Shown here in pieces: positions 8,767 to 18,331 of a stretch of 64,000 nt of DNA. The notes under the pieces were generated by a model. It ran no database searches. It was not told where the DNA came from and was given only the letters and a program-made list of their open reading frames with translations. A program made the translations under genes and the position numbers. Source of the stretch: Pseudomonas tritici (GTDB lineage Bacteria; Pseudomonadota; Gammaproteobacteria; Pseudomonadales; Pseudomonadaceae). Each line of letters starts with the position of its first letter. Position 1 is the first letter of the stretch. Where the stretch lies: assembly GCF_014268275.3 (NCBI RefSeq), contig NZ_CP077084.1, positions 2,542,001 to 2,606,000 of the forward strand, in the 5' to 3' direction.

Positions 8767-8797
8767 AAAAAGCCACTCTGGTGAGTGGCTTTTTTTT
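8767..8797 (+). terminator. Rho-independent terminator after receptor gene
   Basis: An AGCCACTC stem, TGGT loop and GAGTGGCT stem are followed by a run of T and preceded by a run of A. It lies about 70 bp after the receptor stop codon. The remainder of the gap to 8991 shows nothing recognisable. Confidence 0.85.
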
Positions 8798-8991
8798 GCC
8801 TGCGATTTATGAAATGGACGCTTAAATGTCTATTTTGTAAAAACCGTCAGTAGCCTGCTGTGCAGGCGTTTATCCCCAAGCAGATGGATCCTGCCCGAAC
8901 CCGTAAGAGCGGTGAGGAGCGGGGGACAAGCGTTGCACCCCGGCTTCACCCAGTGTCCGCAGCTTTTCAATCTACGCAGTTCACCGCGTAC

Positions 8992-10035
8992 TCAACGAAA
9001 CGCCGGCACCACATGCTTGATAAACAATTCCAGGGATTTTTTCTTCTCTGCGTGGGGCAGGCTGTTGTCACACCAGAAGCTGAACTCGTCGACACCCAGT
9101 TCCTGGTAGTACTGGATGCGCGGAATGATCTCTTCCGGCGTTCCGATCATCGCGGTCTTATGCAGGCTTTCCAGTTCAAACTCAGGGCGACCGGCGAATT
9201 TTTCTTCCGGGCTAGGGTCGAGGAAGCCGTTGACCGGCACGCTCTTGTTACCAAACCAGGCATCGAAGGTGCGGTAGAACTTCGAGATTGCCTTGGCCCC
9301 GACTTTCCAGCCTTCCGGGTCGTCAGCCGTATGCACATGGGTGTGGCGCAGCACCATCAGTTGCGGGCGTGGTACGTCAGGGTTGTTGTCCAGGGCGGCC
9401 TGGAATTTGTTTTTCAGGTCGAGGACTTCTTCATCACCCTTCATCAGCGGCGTGACCATTACATTGCAGCCGTTGGCGACGGCGAAGTTGTGGGAGTCCG
9501 GGTCGCGGGCGGCGATCCACATCGGCGGGTTGGGCTGTTGGATTGGTTTGGGCACGCTGGTGGAGGTGGGGAATTTCCAGATATCGCCGTCGTGGGCGTA
9601 GTCGCCTTTCCACAGTGCACGTACCACCGGCACCATCTCGCGCAGGGCCTGACCGCCGCTTGAGGCGGGCATGCCACCAGCCATGCGGTCAAACTCGACC
9701 TGATAGGCGCCCCGGGCCAGGCCGACTTCCATACGCCCGTTGCTGATCACGTCGAGCAGGGCGCATTCGCCTGCCACCCGCAATGGATGCCAGAACGGCG
9801 CAATGATGGTGCCAGCGCCCAAGTGAATGGTGGTGGTCTTGGCCGCGAGGTAAGCCAGCAGCGGCATCGGGCTTGGCGAGATGGTGTATTCCATGGCGTG
9901 GTGCTCGCCAATCCATACGGTGCTGAAACCACCGGCCTCGGCCATCAGGGTCAGTTCGGTCAAGTCTTCGAACAGCTGGCGATGGCTGACACTCTCATCC
10001 CAACGTTCCATGTGTACGAACAGGGAAAACTTCAT
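8992..10035 (-). CDS. tgnA: Luciferase-like flavin monooxygenase, probable TgnA (N-heterocycle ring cleavage)
   Basis: The 347-residue protein is an LLM-class flavin-dependent oxidoreductase with the bacterial-luciferase TIM barrel (WIGEHH at 42-47, LGAGTIIAPFWHP at 72-84, GLARGAYQVEFDR at 104-116). Such enzymes use reduced flavin from a separate reductase. In Acinetobacter, TgnA with reductase TgnB opens the pyridine ring of trigonelline between C2 and C3. The regulon contains two reductases, a TgnC-like dehydrogenase and a TgnD-like hydrolase, so the whole pathway is represented. An operator copy at 10145-10159 lies 110 bp upstream, and GAGGT precedes the ATG. Related substrates such as homarine, pyridine or another N-methylated heterocycle remain possible. 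Confidence 0.72.
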   Translation of the reverse strand: MKFSLFVHMERWDESVSHRQLFEDLTELTLMAEAGGFSTVWIGEHHAMEYTISPSPMPLLAYLAAKTTTIHLGAGTIIAPFWHPLRVAGECALLDVISNGRMEVGLARGAYQVEFDRMAGGMPASSGGQALREMVPVVRALWKGDYAHDGDIWKFPTSTSVPKPIQQPNPPMWIAARDPDSHNFAVANGCNVMVTPLMKGDEEVLDLKNKFQAALDNNPDVPRPQLMVLRHTHVHTADDPEGWKVGAKAISKFYRTFDAWFGNKSVPVNGFLDPSPEEKFAGRPEFELESLHKTAMIGTPEEIIPRIQYYQELGVDEFSFWCDNSLPHAEKKKSLELFIKHVVPAFR

Positions 10036-10144
10036 GACGCTTACCTCGGATCTATTGTGATCGGCCTGTCGACTGCGGGCCCTTAAGTGCTCTCGCCACT
10101 GTGAAGCGTGCCGGTGATAACGGCTGTTCGGCGGATTGATTGTT

Positions 10145-10159
10145 GGTATACCATAATAC
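10145..10159. promoter_or_regulatory. Shared operator copy 1 (GGTATACCATAATAC)
   Basis: This is one of six copies of GGWATACCRTAATAY in the window. It lies between the divergent monooxygenase and chemoreceptor genes. The following bases (GGAATATCC) extend it towards a 23-bp palindrome. It is the proposed binding site of the GntR regulator encoded at 48567-49319. Confidence 0.75.
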
Positions 10160-10223
10160 GGAATATCCGCAAAACTTTTCTCTCCAACGGTTGCACCCTC
10201 ACCTCACAAGGAAGGCGAGCTCG

Positions 10224-12170
10224 ATGAACATAAAACAAAAATTAATCCTGGCCTTTGCGGTGATCGCCAGCCTGCCGGTGATTCTGGTGGCTGTGCTGAT
10301 CATCCTCAATGTGCGCCATGAGGCCAGGGACGGCTTTGTCGACAGCAGTGGGCGCGAGATCCGCCAGGTGGACAACGCGATGCAGCTGTTTTTTGAAGGC
10401 ATCAGCCAGAACGTCGCCTATCTGGCCGGACACCCGCAGTTGCAGAGTATCAATGGTGATGTGAAACGCTACTTGGCCAGTGATGCGGCGCAGATCGCTC
10501 CCGGCGCGCGTGACGGGCAACTTTTCACGTTGTTCGAGGGCCTGGCCAAGAGTCACTCGGCCTACACCTATCTGTCCCTGGGCACCGAGGACGGCGGTTA
10601 TGTGTTCTGGCCCGGCGACCCCAAGCTAGCCAACTACGACCCACGCACACGGCCTTGGTATAAAACGGCCATGGCCCAGCCGGGCAAGACCCTGCGCACC
10701 GAGGCCTATTACTGGGCCGCCGACGATGTGGTGCTGGTCAGCACCGTGCAAAGCTTCAACGATCGCCAGGGCAAGGCGAGTGGGGTGGTGAACATCGACG
10801 TGTCCCTCAAGCAACTGACCGACCTGGTCAAGCAGATCAAGCTGGGCGAGAGCGGCTACCTGATGCTGATGGAAGCCAATAACACCGTGCTGGTGGACCC
10901 GAATGACCCGTCCCACAATTTCAAGAAGCTTGGCGAGCTGGGGGAAGGCTATCGGCAGTTGAGCGAAGCCGGCCAGGGGCTTGTGCAAGTCGAATTGGCG
11001 GGTGAGCGCTATATGGCCTTGGTATGGCCATCAAAGGCCTTGGGCTGGCGGTTTGTCGGGCTGGTGCGCGAGAGTGAAGTGATGGCCGGCGCAGCACGCC
11101 TGACCTGGCTGATTGCGGCCATTGCGCTGGTGTGCGGTGCGTTATTCGCGGTGGCCGGCGCCTGGTTTGCCGGGCTGATCGTCAAGCCGATTCGCGGCGT
11201 GGCCAGCGGCCTGGAAGGCATTGCCCAAGGTGAGGGCGACTTGACCGCGCGCCTGGATGTGAAAGGTCGCGATGAAACGGCGCAGCTTGCCGGTTGGTTC
11301 AACCAGTTCCTCGAAGCCATCCGCACGCTGATCCAACGTATCGGCCAGGCCGCCGCGCAGATCCACACCAGCTCAGGCAGTGCCACTGAAGTCTCGGTGG
11401 AGATGGCCGAAGTCGCCGAGCGACAGCGTGAAGCGGTGGATATGGTTTCGACGGCGTTTCATGAAATGGTCGCCACCTCCAACGAAGTCGCGCGCTCCTG
11501 CAGCCAGGCGGCCGACTCGGCCGACAACGGTCAGCGTCAGGCCCATACCGGGCAGCAGCAGATCGACGCGGCGGTGAGCAGTGTCGGGCGCTTGAGCCAG
11601 GAAATCGGCCACTCCGCCCAGGCCATGGAGCAGCTGGAAAAAGACAGCAATGACATACAGTCGATCCTCGGCACCATCCGCTCCATCGCCGAGCAGACCA
11701 ACCTGTTGGCGCTGAACGCCGCTATCGAAGCCGCGCGGGCGGGTGAGCAGGGTCGCGGTTTTGCGGTAGTGGCGGACGAGGTGCGCGCACTGGCCAAGCG
11801 CACCTCCGACTCCACCGGTGAAATCGACGGACTGCTCGGCAACCTGGCACGCCGCACTCATCAGATGGGCAAGCAGATGCATGCGAGCTTGGAGGTGTCC
11901 CAGGAAACGGTGGTGTCGATCAACGACGCGCGGGCCAGCTTTGGCCTGATCCGCGAGTCGGTCGACGTGATCCGCGACATGAACACGCAAATCGCCACCG
12001 CCGCCGAAGAGCAGCACCAGGTTGCCGAGGACATCAATCGGCACATCAGCCAGATTCATGGGGATGCGCAGTTAGTGGCAAGCCTGGCCGACTCCACGCG
12101 CCAGGATGCGCAGCAATTGACGGCGTTGTCGCAGACGTTGAATCAATTGGTCAGCCGCTTCCGCACCTGA
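10224..12170 (+). CDS. Methyl-accepting chemotaxis protein with dCACHE sensor
   Basis: The 648-residue chemoreceptor has a transmembrane helix near 8-28 and a periplasmic double-Cache domain with the hallmark DPRTRPWY at 139-146. A second transmembrane helix lies near 293-320, followed by HAMP and a cytoplasmic signalling domain with the conserved hairpin ([19 protein letters not shown]). I chose the ATG at 10224, behind AAGGAAGGCGAG, and not the upstream in-frame start at 10140, which would overlap the operator. Divergence from the monooxygenase gene across a shared operator suggests it senses the pathway substrate or a related compound. The ligand is not predictable from sequence. Confidence 0.9.
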   Translation: MNIKQKLILAFAVIASLPVILVAVLIILNVRHEARDGFVDSSGREIRQVDNAMQLFFEGISQNVAYLAGHPQLQSINGDVKRYLASDAAQIAPGARDGQLFTLFEGLAKSHSAYTYLSLGTEDGGYVFWPGDPKLANYDPRTRPWYKTAMAQPGKTLRTEAYYWAADDVVLVSTVQSFNDRQGKASGVVNIDVSLKQLTDLVKQIKLGESGYLMLMEANNTVLVDPNDPSHNFKKLGELGEGYRQLSEAGQGLVQVELAGERYMALVWPSKALGWRFVGLVRESEVMAGAARLTWLIAAIALVCGALFAVAGAWFAGLIVKPIRGVASGLEGIAQGEGDLTARLDVKGRDETAQLAGWFNQFLEAIRTLIQRIGQAAAQIHTSSGSATEVSVEMAEVAERQREAVDMVSTAFHEMVATSNEVARSCSQAADSADNGQRQAHTGQQQIDAAVSSVGRLSQEIGHSAQAMEQLEKDSNDIQSILGTIRSIAEQTNLLALNAAIEAARAGEQGRGFAVVADEVRALAKRTSDSTGEIDGLLGNLARRTHQMGKQMHASLEVSQETVVSINDARASFGLIRESVDVIRDMNTQIATAAEEQHQVAEDINRHISQIHGDAQLVASLADSTRQDAQQLTALSQTLNQLVSRFRT

Positions 12171-12228
12171 CTGGCACCCTAGCGCAAACATGGACACCGG
12201 CAGACACGCTTTGGAATGCAGTCAAAAC

Positions 12229-12318
12229 TGTGGGAGCGGGCTTGCTCGCGAAGGCGGTGCATCAGTCACTGAATCCAACGACTGAAATACCGCCTTCGCG
12301 AGCAAGCCCGCTCCCACA
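12229..12318. repeat. REP-type inverted repeat pair
   Basis: Two perfect 30-bp inverted arms (12229-12258 and 12289-12318) begin with TGTGGGAGCGGGCTTGCTCG. Their loop is 30 bp. The element sits between convergent genes and belongs to the repetitive extragenic palindromes common in P. fluorescens genomes. It could act as a bidirectional terminator or mRNA stabiliser. Confidence 0.85.
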
Positions 12319-12352
12319 TTTGATCTTCGGTGTTTTCAGAAAGGGTCGGGGA

Positions 12353-12838
12353 TCAGGCAACCAAGGGCAGGGCGCCCATCTTGCCGTGGCAATACACCAG
12401 TGGCCCGGCGTTCTGCTGGGGCACGATCAGGTTTTTCACCGAGCCGACCATGATTGCGTGGTCGCCGCCTTCATATTCGCGCCACAACTCGCACTCGATC
12501 ACCGCCGTGGCATTGGCCAGGATCGGGTTGCCCAACTCACTGAGCGTCCATTCGATGCCCTGGGCCTTGTCCTTGCCTTTGCGCGCAAAGGCATAGGCTT
12601 CGGTTTGCTGCCCCCCGGAAAGCACGTGAATGGCAAAGCGCTTGTTCTTGATCAACACCGGGTACGAGTCGGAGCTGTAGTTGGGGCAGAACAGCACCAG
12701 GGCCGGGTCCATGGACAGTGAACTGAAGGCACTGGCGGTCAACCCGACGATTTGCCCCTCGTCATCGAGCGTGGTGATCACGGTGACACCGGACGGAAAC
12801 GAACCCATCACTTGTTTGTAGATAGCGGCATCAATCAT
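12353..12838 (-). CDS. tgnB: Flavin reductase, TgnB-like (copy 1)
   Basis: The 161-residue protein is a flavin-reductase-domain enzyme of the non-flavoprotein (HpaC-like) type, with FPSGVTVITT, GLTASAFSSLS and FCPNYSSDSYP segments. It would reduce FMN or FAD with NAD(P)H and pass it to the luciferase-like monooxygenase. It is closely similar in every segment to the second copy at 49746-50231. It stands alone, with its own operator 51 bp upstream (12889-12903). The presence of two reductases under the same element suggests dose or redundancy rather than separate pathways. The oxygenase it serves is inferred from the regulon. Confidence 0.82.
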   Translation of the reverse strand: MIDAAIYKQVMGSFPSGVTVITTLDDEGQIVGLTASAFSSLSMDPALVLFCPNYSSDSYPVLIKNKRFAIHVLSGGQQTEAYAFARKGKDKAQGIEWTLSELGNPILANATAVIECELWREYEGGDHAIMVGSVKNLIVPQQNAGPLVYCHGKMGALPLVA

Positions 12839-12888
12839 GGGACGGTCCTCTGCGGGTAATGTGGTTTTTATGAGTTTGTAGGTCTGAT

Positions 12889-12903
12889 GGTATACCGTAA
12901 TAC
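12889..12903. promoter_or_regulatory. Shared operator copy 2 (GGTATACCGTAATAC)
   Basis: Second copy of the 15-bp element, 51 bp upstream of flavin reductase copy 1. One base differs from copy 1. The rest of the 322-bp gap 12839-13160 holds only copy 3 and no gene. Confidence 0.72.
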
Positions 12904-13061
12904 AATCGATGCAACCGCTTTTTCAATCGCCCGATGAACGTCAATTCTGGGGCTTATCATCAATAAATACGGGAGCTATGGCGGGAAATAACAGGGTGCG
13001 CTGTGGCACAATTGCGGATCAGATGCGCGCTAAGACTACGGATCAGTCTTGTGAAAATGTT

Positions 13062-13076
13062 GGAATACCATAATAT
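13062..13076. promoter_or_regulatory. Shared operator copy 3 (GGAATACCATAATAT)
   Basis: Third copy, 85 bp upstream of the NCS1 transporter. Here the palindrome is nearly complete, GGAATACCATA followed by an A and TATGGTGTTC, which supports recognition by a dimeric repressor. Confidence 0.72.
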
Positions 13077-13160
13077 GGTGTTCATCTGAGGGGCAGCCAG
13101 AGAGCTCCCCCGGTTTGGCGTCAAACAACTATAAGATCAGACAAACGCGAGTTCATTTCC

Positions 13161-14567
13161 ATGCCCCAGATGTCCCGGCAAGACCCCCTGATCGAGCATC
13201 ACACGGTCGATTACGTCCCCCTCGCAGAGCGCCATGGAAAGGCCCGCGACCTGTTCACGTTATGGTTCAGCACCAACATCGCGCCGCTGCCGATCGTCAC
13301 GGGTGCCATGGTCGCCCAGGTGTTCCATCTCAATCTGGTGTGGGGGCTGCTGGCGATTGCCCTCGGGCACCTGCTCGGCGGCATCGTGATTGCCCTCGCA
13401 TCGGCCCAAGGCCCGCGCATGGGCATCCCGCAGATGGTGCAGAGCCGTGGCCAGTTCGGCCGTTACGGCGCGCTGCTGATCGTGTTCTTCGCCGCGCTGA
13501 TCTACATCGGCTTTTTCATCTCCAATATCGTCCTGGCTGGCAAGTCCATCGTCGGCATCGTGCCGTCGGTGCCGGTGCCGGCGAGCATCCTGATCGGCGC
13601 CCTCAGCGCCACCGCCATCGGCGTGATCGGCTATCGCTTTATCCATACCCTCAACCGCATCGGCACCTGGGTGATGGGCAGCGCTTTGCTGGCCGGTTTT
13701 ATCTACATTTTTGCCCATGACCTGCCGGCAGATTTCCTTACCCGTGGCGGCTTCAACGCGGCGGGCTGGTTGGCTACCGTGTCGCTGGGGGTGATCTGGC
13801 AGATCAGCTTTTCGCCCTACACCAGCGACTACTCGCGCTACCTGCCGGCGGACATTGGCATCACTCGGCCGTTCCTCGCCACCTACCTGGGCGCGACCCT
13901 CGGCACCATCCTGTCCTTCGCCTTTGGCTTGGTAGCTGCACTGGCCACGCCCGAAGGCACCGAAGCCATGGTCGCGGTCAAGCAAGCCACCGGCTGGCTG
14001 GGGCCGATCCTGATGGTGCTGTTCCTGCTCAATATCATCAGCCACAACGCCCTGAATCTGTACGGCGCGGTGCTGTCGATCATCACCTCGGTCCAGACCT
14101 TCGCCAGCCACTGGACACCGAGCATCAAGGTGCGCGTGGCGCTGTCGGGCGTGGTCCTGGCCGGTTGCTGCGTGGTGGCGTTGGGCGCGTCGGCGGACTT
14201 CATCTCGCAATTTATCGGCCTGATCCTCGCGCTGTTGCTGGTGTTGGTGCCGTGGGCGTCAATCAACCTGATCGACTTCTACATCATCAAGCGAGGGGTC
14301 TATGACATTGCCTCGATCTTCCAGGCCGATGGCGGGGTGTATGGGCGTTTCAACCTGCATGCGATCGTGGCGTACTTCATCGGCATCATCGTGCAACTGC
14401 CGTTTGCCAATACGTCGCTGTATGTGGGGCCGTGGGCCAACCTGGTGGAAGGCGCGGACTTGTCGTGGTTGGTGGGGTTGGTGGTGACGTGCCCGTTGTA
14501 TTACTGCCTGGCGACACGTCAACACACCCAAAAGGTCAGGGCGGCGCGGTTGGGCTACACCGACTGA
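13161..14567 (+). CDS. NCS1-family transporter
   Basis: The 468-residue membrane protein has about 12 transmembrane segments and the nucleobase-cation-symport-1 fold (early WFSTNIAPLPIVTGAM; mid-protein SDYSRYLP). NCS1 members import nucleobases, allantoin, hydantoins, thiamine, pyridoxine and related N-heterocycles, so an N-heterocyclic substrate such as trigonelline fits. Operator copy 3 lies upstream, placing it in the same regulon as the monooxygenase. The ribosome binding site is weak, and the ATG nine bases downstream (13170) is an alternative. Its 3' end overlaps the convergent mgdD gene by 13 bp. Confidence 0.85.
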   Translation: MPQMSRQDPLIEHHTVDYVPLAERHGKARDLFTLWFSTNIAPLPIVTGAMVAQVFHLNLVWGLLAIALGHLLGGIVIALASAQGPRMGIPQMVQSRGQFGRYGALLIVFFAALIYIGFFISNIVLAGKSIVGIVPSVPVPASILIGALSATAIGVIGYRFIHTLNRIGTWVMGSALLAGFIYIFAHDLPADFLTRGGFNAAGWLATVSLGVIWQISFSPYTSDYSRYLPADIGITRPFLATYLGATLGTILSFAFGLVAALATPEGTEAMVAVKQATGWLGPILMVLFLLNIISHNALNLYGAVLSIITSVQTFASHWTPSIKVRVALSGVVLAGCCVVALGASADFISQFIGLILALLLVLVPWASINLIDFYIIKRGVYDIASIFQADGGVYGRFNLHAIVAYFIGIIVQLPFANTSLYVGPWANLVEGADLSWLVGLVVTCPLYYCLATRQHTQKVRAARLGYTD

Positions 14568-15121
14568 CCCACGCCGCCGAACTCCTCCAGCGCATCCCGC
14601 AACGCGCCCTCGAAGTATGCCTTCGAGGCGCGATCCCAGAGGATATGAAACGCCGGCAGCTCCACACTGCCTGTGTGGATGACAATCGCATTGACCCGCG
14701 CCACCGAGGTCTGTGCCACCATCCCCGGCTTGAAGGCCGGGAAACTGAGATCCACCCCGCACAGCTTCGCCATCACCTGCGCAATCACCTCCCCGCTGAG
14801 CCGCACACAGGCATGGCTGTCCTGGCGCGGCAGCCGGTAGTTGGCGCGGTGGTCCAGTTCCCAACGCGCTTCTTCATCGGCAATCCGTTGCCCCTGATCC
14901 TGCAGGCTGCCCAGCACCAGGTATTCGTTCTGCGACAGGCGCGCCACCCAACTGCCGTCCGCTTGCGCGCAGGCTTGGTTAGGCGCGCCTGGCAACGTGA
15001 AGCCGCGCGCCGTGAGGTACTCGGCGCTTTGTGCGCCGCGAAAGCCGACCCGGGGCAGGTCGGTCTGGTCCTGCAGTTGGCAGGGCGGCGTGAACAATTC
15101 GTGGGCCTTCAGACTGGTCAT
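14555..15121 (-). CDS. mgdD: N-methylglutamate dehydrogenase gamma subunit (SoxG-like)
   Basis: The 188-residue protein resembles the gamma subunit of heterotetrameric sarcosine oxidase. It is the last gene of the leftward purU-folD-mgdABCD operon. In N-methylglutamate (NMG) pathway organisms the SoxBDAG-like complex MgdABCD oxidises N-methylglutamate to glutamate and passes the methyl carbon to tetrahydrofolate. The NMG reading, rather than sarcosine oxidase, is favoured by gmaS and mgsABC being divergently encoded next door. The subunit has no known catalytic residues. It begins 3 bp after mgdC ends. Confidence 0.8.
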   Translation of the reverse strand: MTSLKAHELFTPPCQLQDQTDLPRVGFRGAQSAEYLTARGFTLPGAPNQACAQADGSWVARLSQNEYLVLGSLQDQGQRIADEEARWELDHRANYRLPRQDSHACVRLSGEVIAQVMAKLCGVDLSFPAFKPGMVAQTSVARVNAIVIHTGSVELPAFHILWDRASKAYFEGALRDALEEFGGVGQSV

Positions 15122-15124
15122 GGC

Positions 15125-18022
15125 TTAACCCTCCTGGCGTTGGTTAGTGGGGTCGAAGAACGGCAGTTGCACCACCTCGGCCTGGACGACGATGCCGCCT
15201 TCGACGCGAATCGGAATACGCTGCCCCGGTGTGCTTTGGTCGATCCCGGCGTAGGCCAGCCCGATGATGCGGCCCAGGCTGGTGGAGTATTCGCAGGAGG
15301 TGACGTTGCCGCTGATGTCCGCGCCGTTGAGCACCAGGTGGCCTTCCAGCGGTTGCACACTGCCCTTGGGCAGGCTGAAACCCACCAGTTTGCGTTTCAG
15401 CGGCTGGGCTTCGAGGATGTCCACCGAGCGGCGGCCGACGAAGAACGGCTTGTTGCGGCTGACTGCCCAGCCCATGTCGATTTCCGCCGGGTGGGTCATG
15501 CCATCGGTGTCCTGGCTGATGATCACGTGGCCTTTTTCCAGGCGTAGCAGGCGCTGGGTCTCGACGCCGAAGGGGCGAATGTCAAAGGCCTTGCCGGCCG
15601 CCATCAACGCGTCCCACAACGCCAGGCCGTGGCGTGCCGGTACGTGGATTTCATAGCCCAGTTCGCCGACGAACCCGACCCGCAGCAGGCGTGCCTTGAT
15701 CCCGGCCACCGTGCCCTGGCGCACGCCCAGATAGGGAAAACCTTCGGCACTGAGGTCGAGATCGCTGCACACCTGCGCCAGCACCTTGCGCGAGTCCGGC
15801 CCGGCCACGTTGACCGCACAGATCGCGGCGGTGACGTTGGTCACGTCCACATCCAGGCGCCACTGCGCGTTCCACTTGAGCATCTGCTGGTAAATACGAT
15901 CGACGCCGCTGGTGGTGGCGGTGACGTAGAAATGGTTGTCGGCCAGCCGCGCGCACACGCCGTCGTCGATCACCACTCCGTGCTCGTTGGTCATCAGCGC
16001 ATAACGCGAACGGCCCACCGGCTGCTTGAGGAACGCAAAGGTGTACATACGGTTGAGCAATTCGGCGGCGTCCGGGCCGCGCACGTCGAGACCGCCGAGT
16101 GTGGACACATCGATCAGCCCGACCTTGTTGCGCACGTGCAGCGCTTCGGCCTGCATGCACGCTTCGCGGTCCTGGGCCTTGCCGTAATAGGCCGGGCGCT
16201 GCCAGATCCCGGCGGGCATCATCTTCGCCCCGGCTTGCACATGGCGCGCGTGCATCGGTGTTTGGCGGTAGGGGTCGAAGGCGCGTCCGGCGACATGCGC
16301 GAGTTTCTCCGCCACGAACGGCGGCCGTGCGGTGGTGACCCCGGTTTCGCTGATAGTGCGCTGGGTCGCCCAGGCCACCAGCCGTGCGGTCGGCAGCGCT
16401 GAGTGGCGCCCCTGGGACGGGCCCATGCCGACCGTGGAATAGCGCTTCACCAACTGCACATCGCGGTAGCCAATGCGGGTGGCGTTGACGATGTCCGCCA
16501 CCTGCAGGTCTTCGTCGAAGTCGACGAAATCCTTGCCCTTGGGGTGCGGGAAGATCGGCCAGGGGAAGTTGACCTGAGCTTCAGGGCGCAGCGCTGCAGG
16601 CGGGCTGGAGCTGTTCAATCCGAGGGCGAGCAGGCTGTCGGCGGCGGCGTTGGTCGCATCCGCCAGCACATTGTCCAGTTGATGCCGACCGTGTACGGAA
16701 CCGGCCACGCCCAGATTGCGCGGCAGGCCACTGAGGCTGAACTCCGCCCGCGAGTCTTCATAGGCCAGCTTGCCACCGGCCTGGCACAGCAACTGATAGA
16801 CCGGCATATAACCGGCCGACATGCACAGCAGGTCGCAGTCGATCACTTGCCCGCTGGCGCTGACCTGGCCCTGGCCAGTGATCTGGCGCACGTCGACGCC
16901 CTTCACATGGCGCAGGCCTTTTTCATGCAGGGCCTCGAACACCGTGCTGTTGCTCAGGCACGCGATCTTGCGCTGGGCCAGGGCGCCCGGCAGGGCTTTG
17001 TCCGCCGGGGCCTGACGCAGGTCGATCACGGCGGCCACGTCCACGCCCTGGTCATGCAGGTCGAGGGCGGCCAGGTAGCCGTCATCGTTGCCGGTGAGCA
17101 CCACCGCGCGCCTGCCGGGCTTGACCGCATACAGCTTCATCAGGCGTTGCGCGGCGCTGGTGAGCATCACGCCCGGCAGGTCGTTGTTGCGGAAGACCAC
17201 CGGTTGGTCGAATGAACCGCTGCACACCAGGCACTGTTTTGCGCGCACTTTGTACAGGCGCTTGCCCTGGATCACCGGCAGGTAGTTGTCGGTGAACCAG
17301 GCATTGCAGGTGGCGTCGGTGAGCACCTGGATATTCGCGTGTTGCTGCACCGCGCCCAGCAACTCGCGGCGCAAGGTGTCGGCACGGGTGCCGGCAATAT
17401 CGAAGCGCGCGTAGGTCAGCGACCCGCCGAGGATCGGTTGCTGCTCGATCAGCAGCACCTTGGCGCCGGCATTCGCGGCGGTCAGCGCGGCCTGCAGGCC
17501 AGCGGGGCCGGCGCCGATCACGGCGAGGTCGGTAAACAGGTAGGCCTTGTCGTAGTACTCGGGTTGGAACGTCAGGTCGAGCACGCCCAGGCCGGCCTTT
17601 TTGCGGATGATCGGCTCCCAGACTTTCCACATGCCCTTGGGCTTGTAGAACGAACGGTAGTAGAAACCCACCGGCATGAACTTGGAGAACTTGCCCAGGT
17701 AGGCGTCCTTGTCGTTGTCCAGCGAGCCGTTGACGTTCTGCGCCGTCACCGCCAAGCCGGCGGACAGCGCGTGGGCGTCGGCTAATACGTTGGGTTCGCG
17801 AGGCAGTTGCACCAGGCTGTTGGCGTCCTGGCCGGCCATGGTCAACGGGCCGCGTGGGCGGTGGTATTTGAACGAGCGCGACATCAGGAAACGCCCGTTG
17901 GCGAGCAGGGCGCTGGCGATGCTGTCGCCCTGCAAACCTTGGTAGGGCAGGCCGTCGAAGCTGAAGTCGAGTGGCTGGTCACGCTGGATCAGCAGGCCCA
18001 TGGGGGCGGGGAGGCGGTTCAT
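15125..18022 (-). CDS. mgdC: N-methylglutamate dehydrogenase alpha subunit (SoxA-like)
   Basis: The 965-residue subunit has three parts. The N-terminal region of about 100 residues is ferredoxin-like (Fer2_4). A two-dinucleotide-binding region contains the NAD/FAD loop VIGAGPAGLQAAL near residue 170. The C-terminal half is a GcvT-like folate-binding domain, ending in aminomethyltransferase C-terminal sequence. It would channel the methylene group from substrate oxidation to tetrahydrofolate, yielding 5,10-methylene-THF. I set the start at 18022, overlapping the end of mgdB by 4 bp, because the upstream extension is mgdB read out of frame. Whether the substrate is sarcosine or N-methylglutamate is judged from neighbours only. 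Confidence 0.85.
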   Translation of the reverse strand: MNRLPAPMGLLIQRDQPLDFSFDGLPYQGLQGDSIASALLANGRFLMSRSFKYHRPRGPLTMAGQDANSLVQLPREPNVLADAHALSAGLAVTAQNVNGSLDNDKDAYLGKFSKFMPVGFYYRSFYKPKGMWKVWEPIIRKKAGLGVLDLTFQPEYYDKAYLFTDLAVIGAGPAGLQAALTAANAGAKVLLIEQQPILGGSLTYARFDIAGTRADTLRRELLGAVQQHANIQVLTDATCNAWFTDNYLPVIQGKRLYKVRAKQCLVCSGSFDQPVVFRNNDLPGVMLTSAAQRLMKLYAVKPGRRAVVLTGNDDGYLAALDLHDQGVDVAAVIDLRQAPADKALPGALAQRKIACLSNSTVFEALHEKGLRHVKGVDVRQITGQGQVSASGQVIDCDLLCMSAGYMPVYQLLCQAGGKLAYEDSRAEFSLSGLPRNLGVAGSVHGRHQLDNVLADATNAAADSLLALGLNSSSPPAALRPEAQVNFPWPIFPHPKGKDFVDFDEDLQVADIVNATRIGYRDVQLVKRYSTVGMGPSQGRHSALPTARLVAWATQRTISETGVTTARPPFVAEKLAHVAGRAFDPYRQTPMHARHVQAGAKMMPAGIWQRPAYYGKAQDREACMQAEALHVRNKVGLIDVSTLGGLDVRGPDAAELLNRMYTFAFLKQPVGRSRYALMTNEHGVVIDDGVCARLADNHFYVTATTSGVDRIYQQMLKWNAQWRLDVDVTNVTAAICAVNVAGPDSRKVLAQVCSDLDLSAEGFPYLGVRQGTVAGIKARLLRVGFVGELGYEIHVPARHGLALWDALMAAGKAFDIRPFGVETQRLLRLEKGHVIISQDTDGMTHPAEIDMGWAVSRNKPFFVGRRSVDILEAQPLKRKLVGFSLPKGSVQPLEGHLVLNGADISGNVTSCEYSTSLGRIIGLAYAGIDQSTPGQRIPIRVEGGIVVQAEVVQLPFFDPTNQRQEG

Positions 18023-18318
18023 CCGGCGATCTCCTTGGCGGTGGTGAAGTCGACGCGGGTGGTGAACACTTCGCGCGGATCGAAGGTGCGCACGATCTCG
18101 TCGGTGACCGTGTGGCGCTCGGCGAGGAACCAGTAGCTGGACGGCGTGTGCATCCACCATTCGCGCACCACGCCGGCAAGGTTGTCGGTGTTGAACACGT
18201 AGTCGGCCCATTCGGCATCGCTGCAGGTCAGCGGGTCGGGCATCGGTTTGAATTCACCGCCGTAGGTGAACTCGCTGATATTGCGCGGCCCGTTGAGCGG
18301 GCAAATCATGATTTTCAT
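18019..18318 (-). CDS. mgdB: N-methylglutamate dehydrogenase delta subunit (SoxD-like), zinc ligands altered
   Basis: The 99-residue subunit matches the delta subunit of sarcosine oxidase (CPLNGPRN at 6-13, FTYGGEF at 17-23, WWMH at 54-57). In characterised sarcosine oxidase delta subunits two cysteines near the N-terminus (CPxC) and a later H-x3-C bind zinc. Here C6 is kept, but residue 9 is asparagine, and the residue three positions after H57 and its spacers is serine (S61). The zinc site therefore appears lost. The gene lies between mgdA (13-bp gap) and mgdC (4-bp overlap). Confidence 0.82.
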   Translation of the reverse strand: MKIMICPLNGPRNISEFTYGGEFKPMPDPLTCSDAEWADYVFNTDNLAGVVREWWMHTPSSYWFLAERHTVTDEIVRTFDPREVFTTRVDFTTAKEIAG

Positions 18319-18331
18319 CGTCTGCTCTCCG

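Noticed and set aside
8992..10035. RutA-type pyrimidine monooxygenase
   Set aside because: No rutBCDEFG genes are nearby, and the accompanying ALDH, hydrolase and GntR genes fit the Tgn set better.
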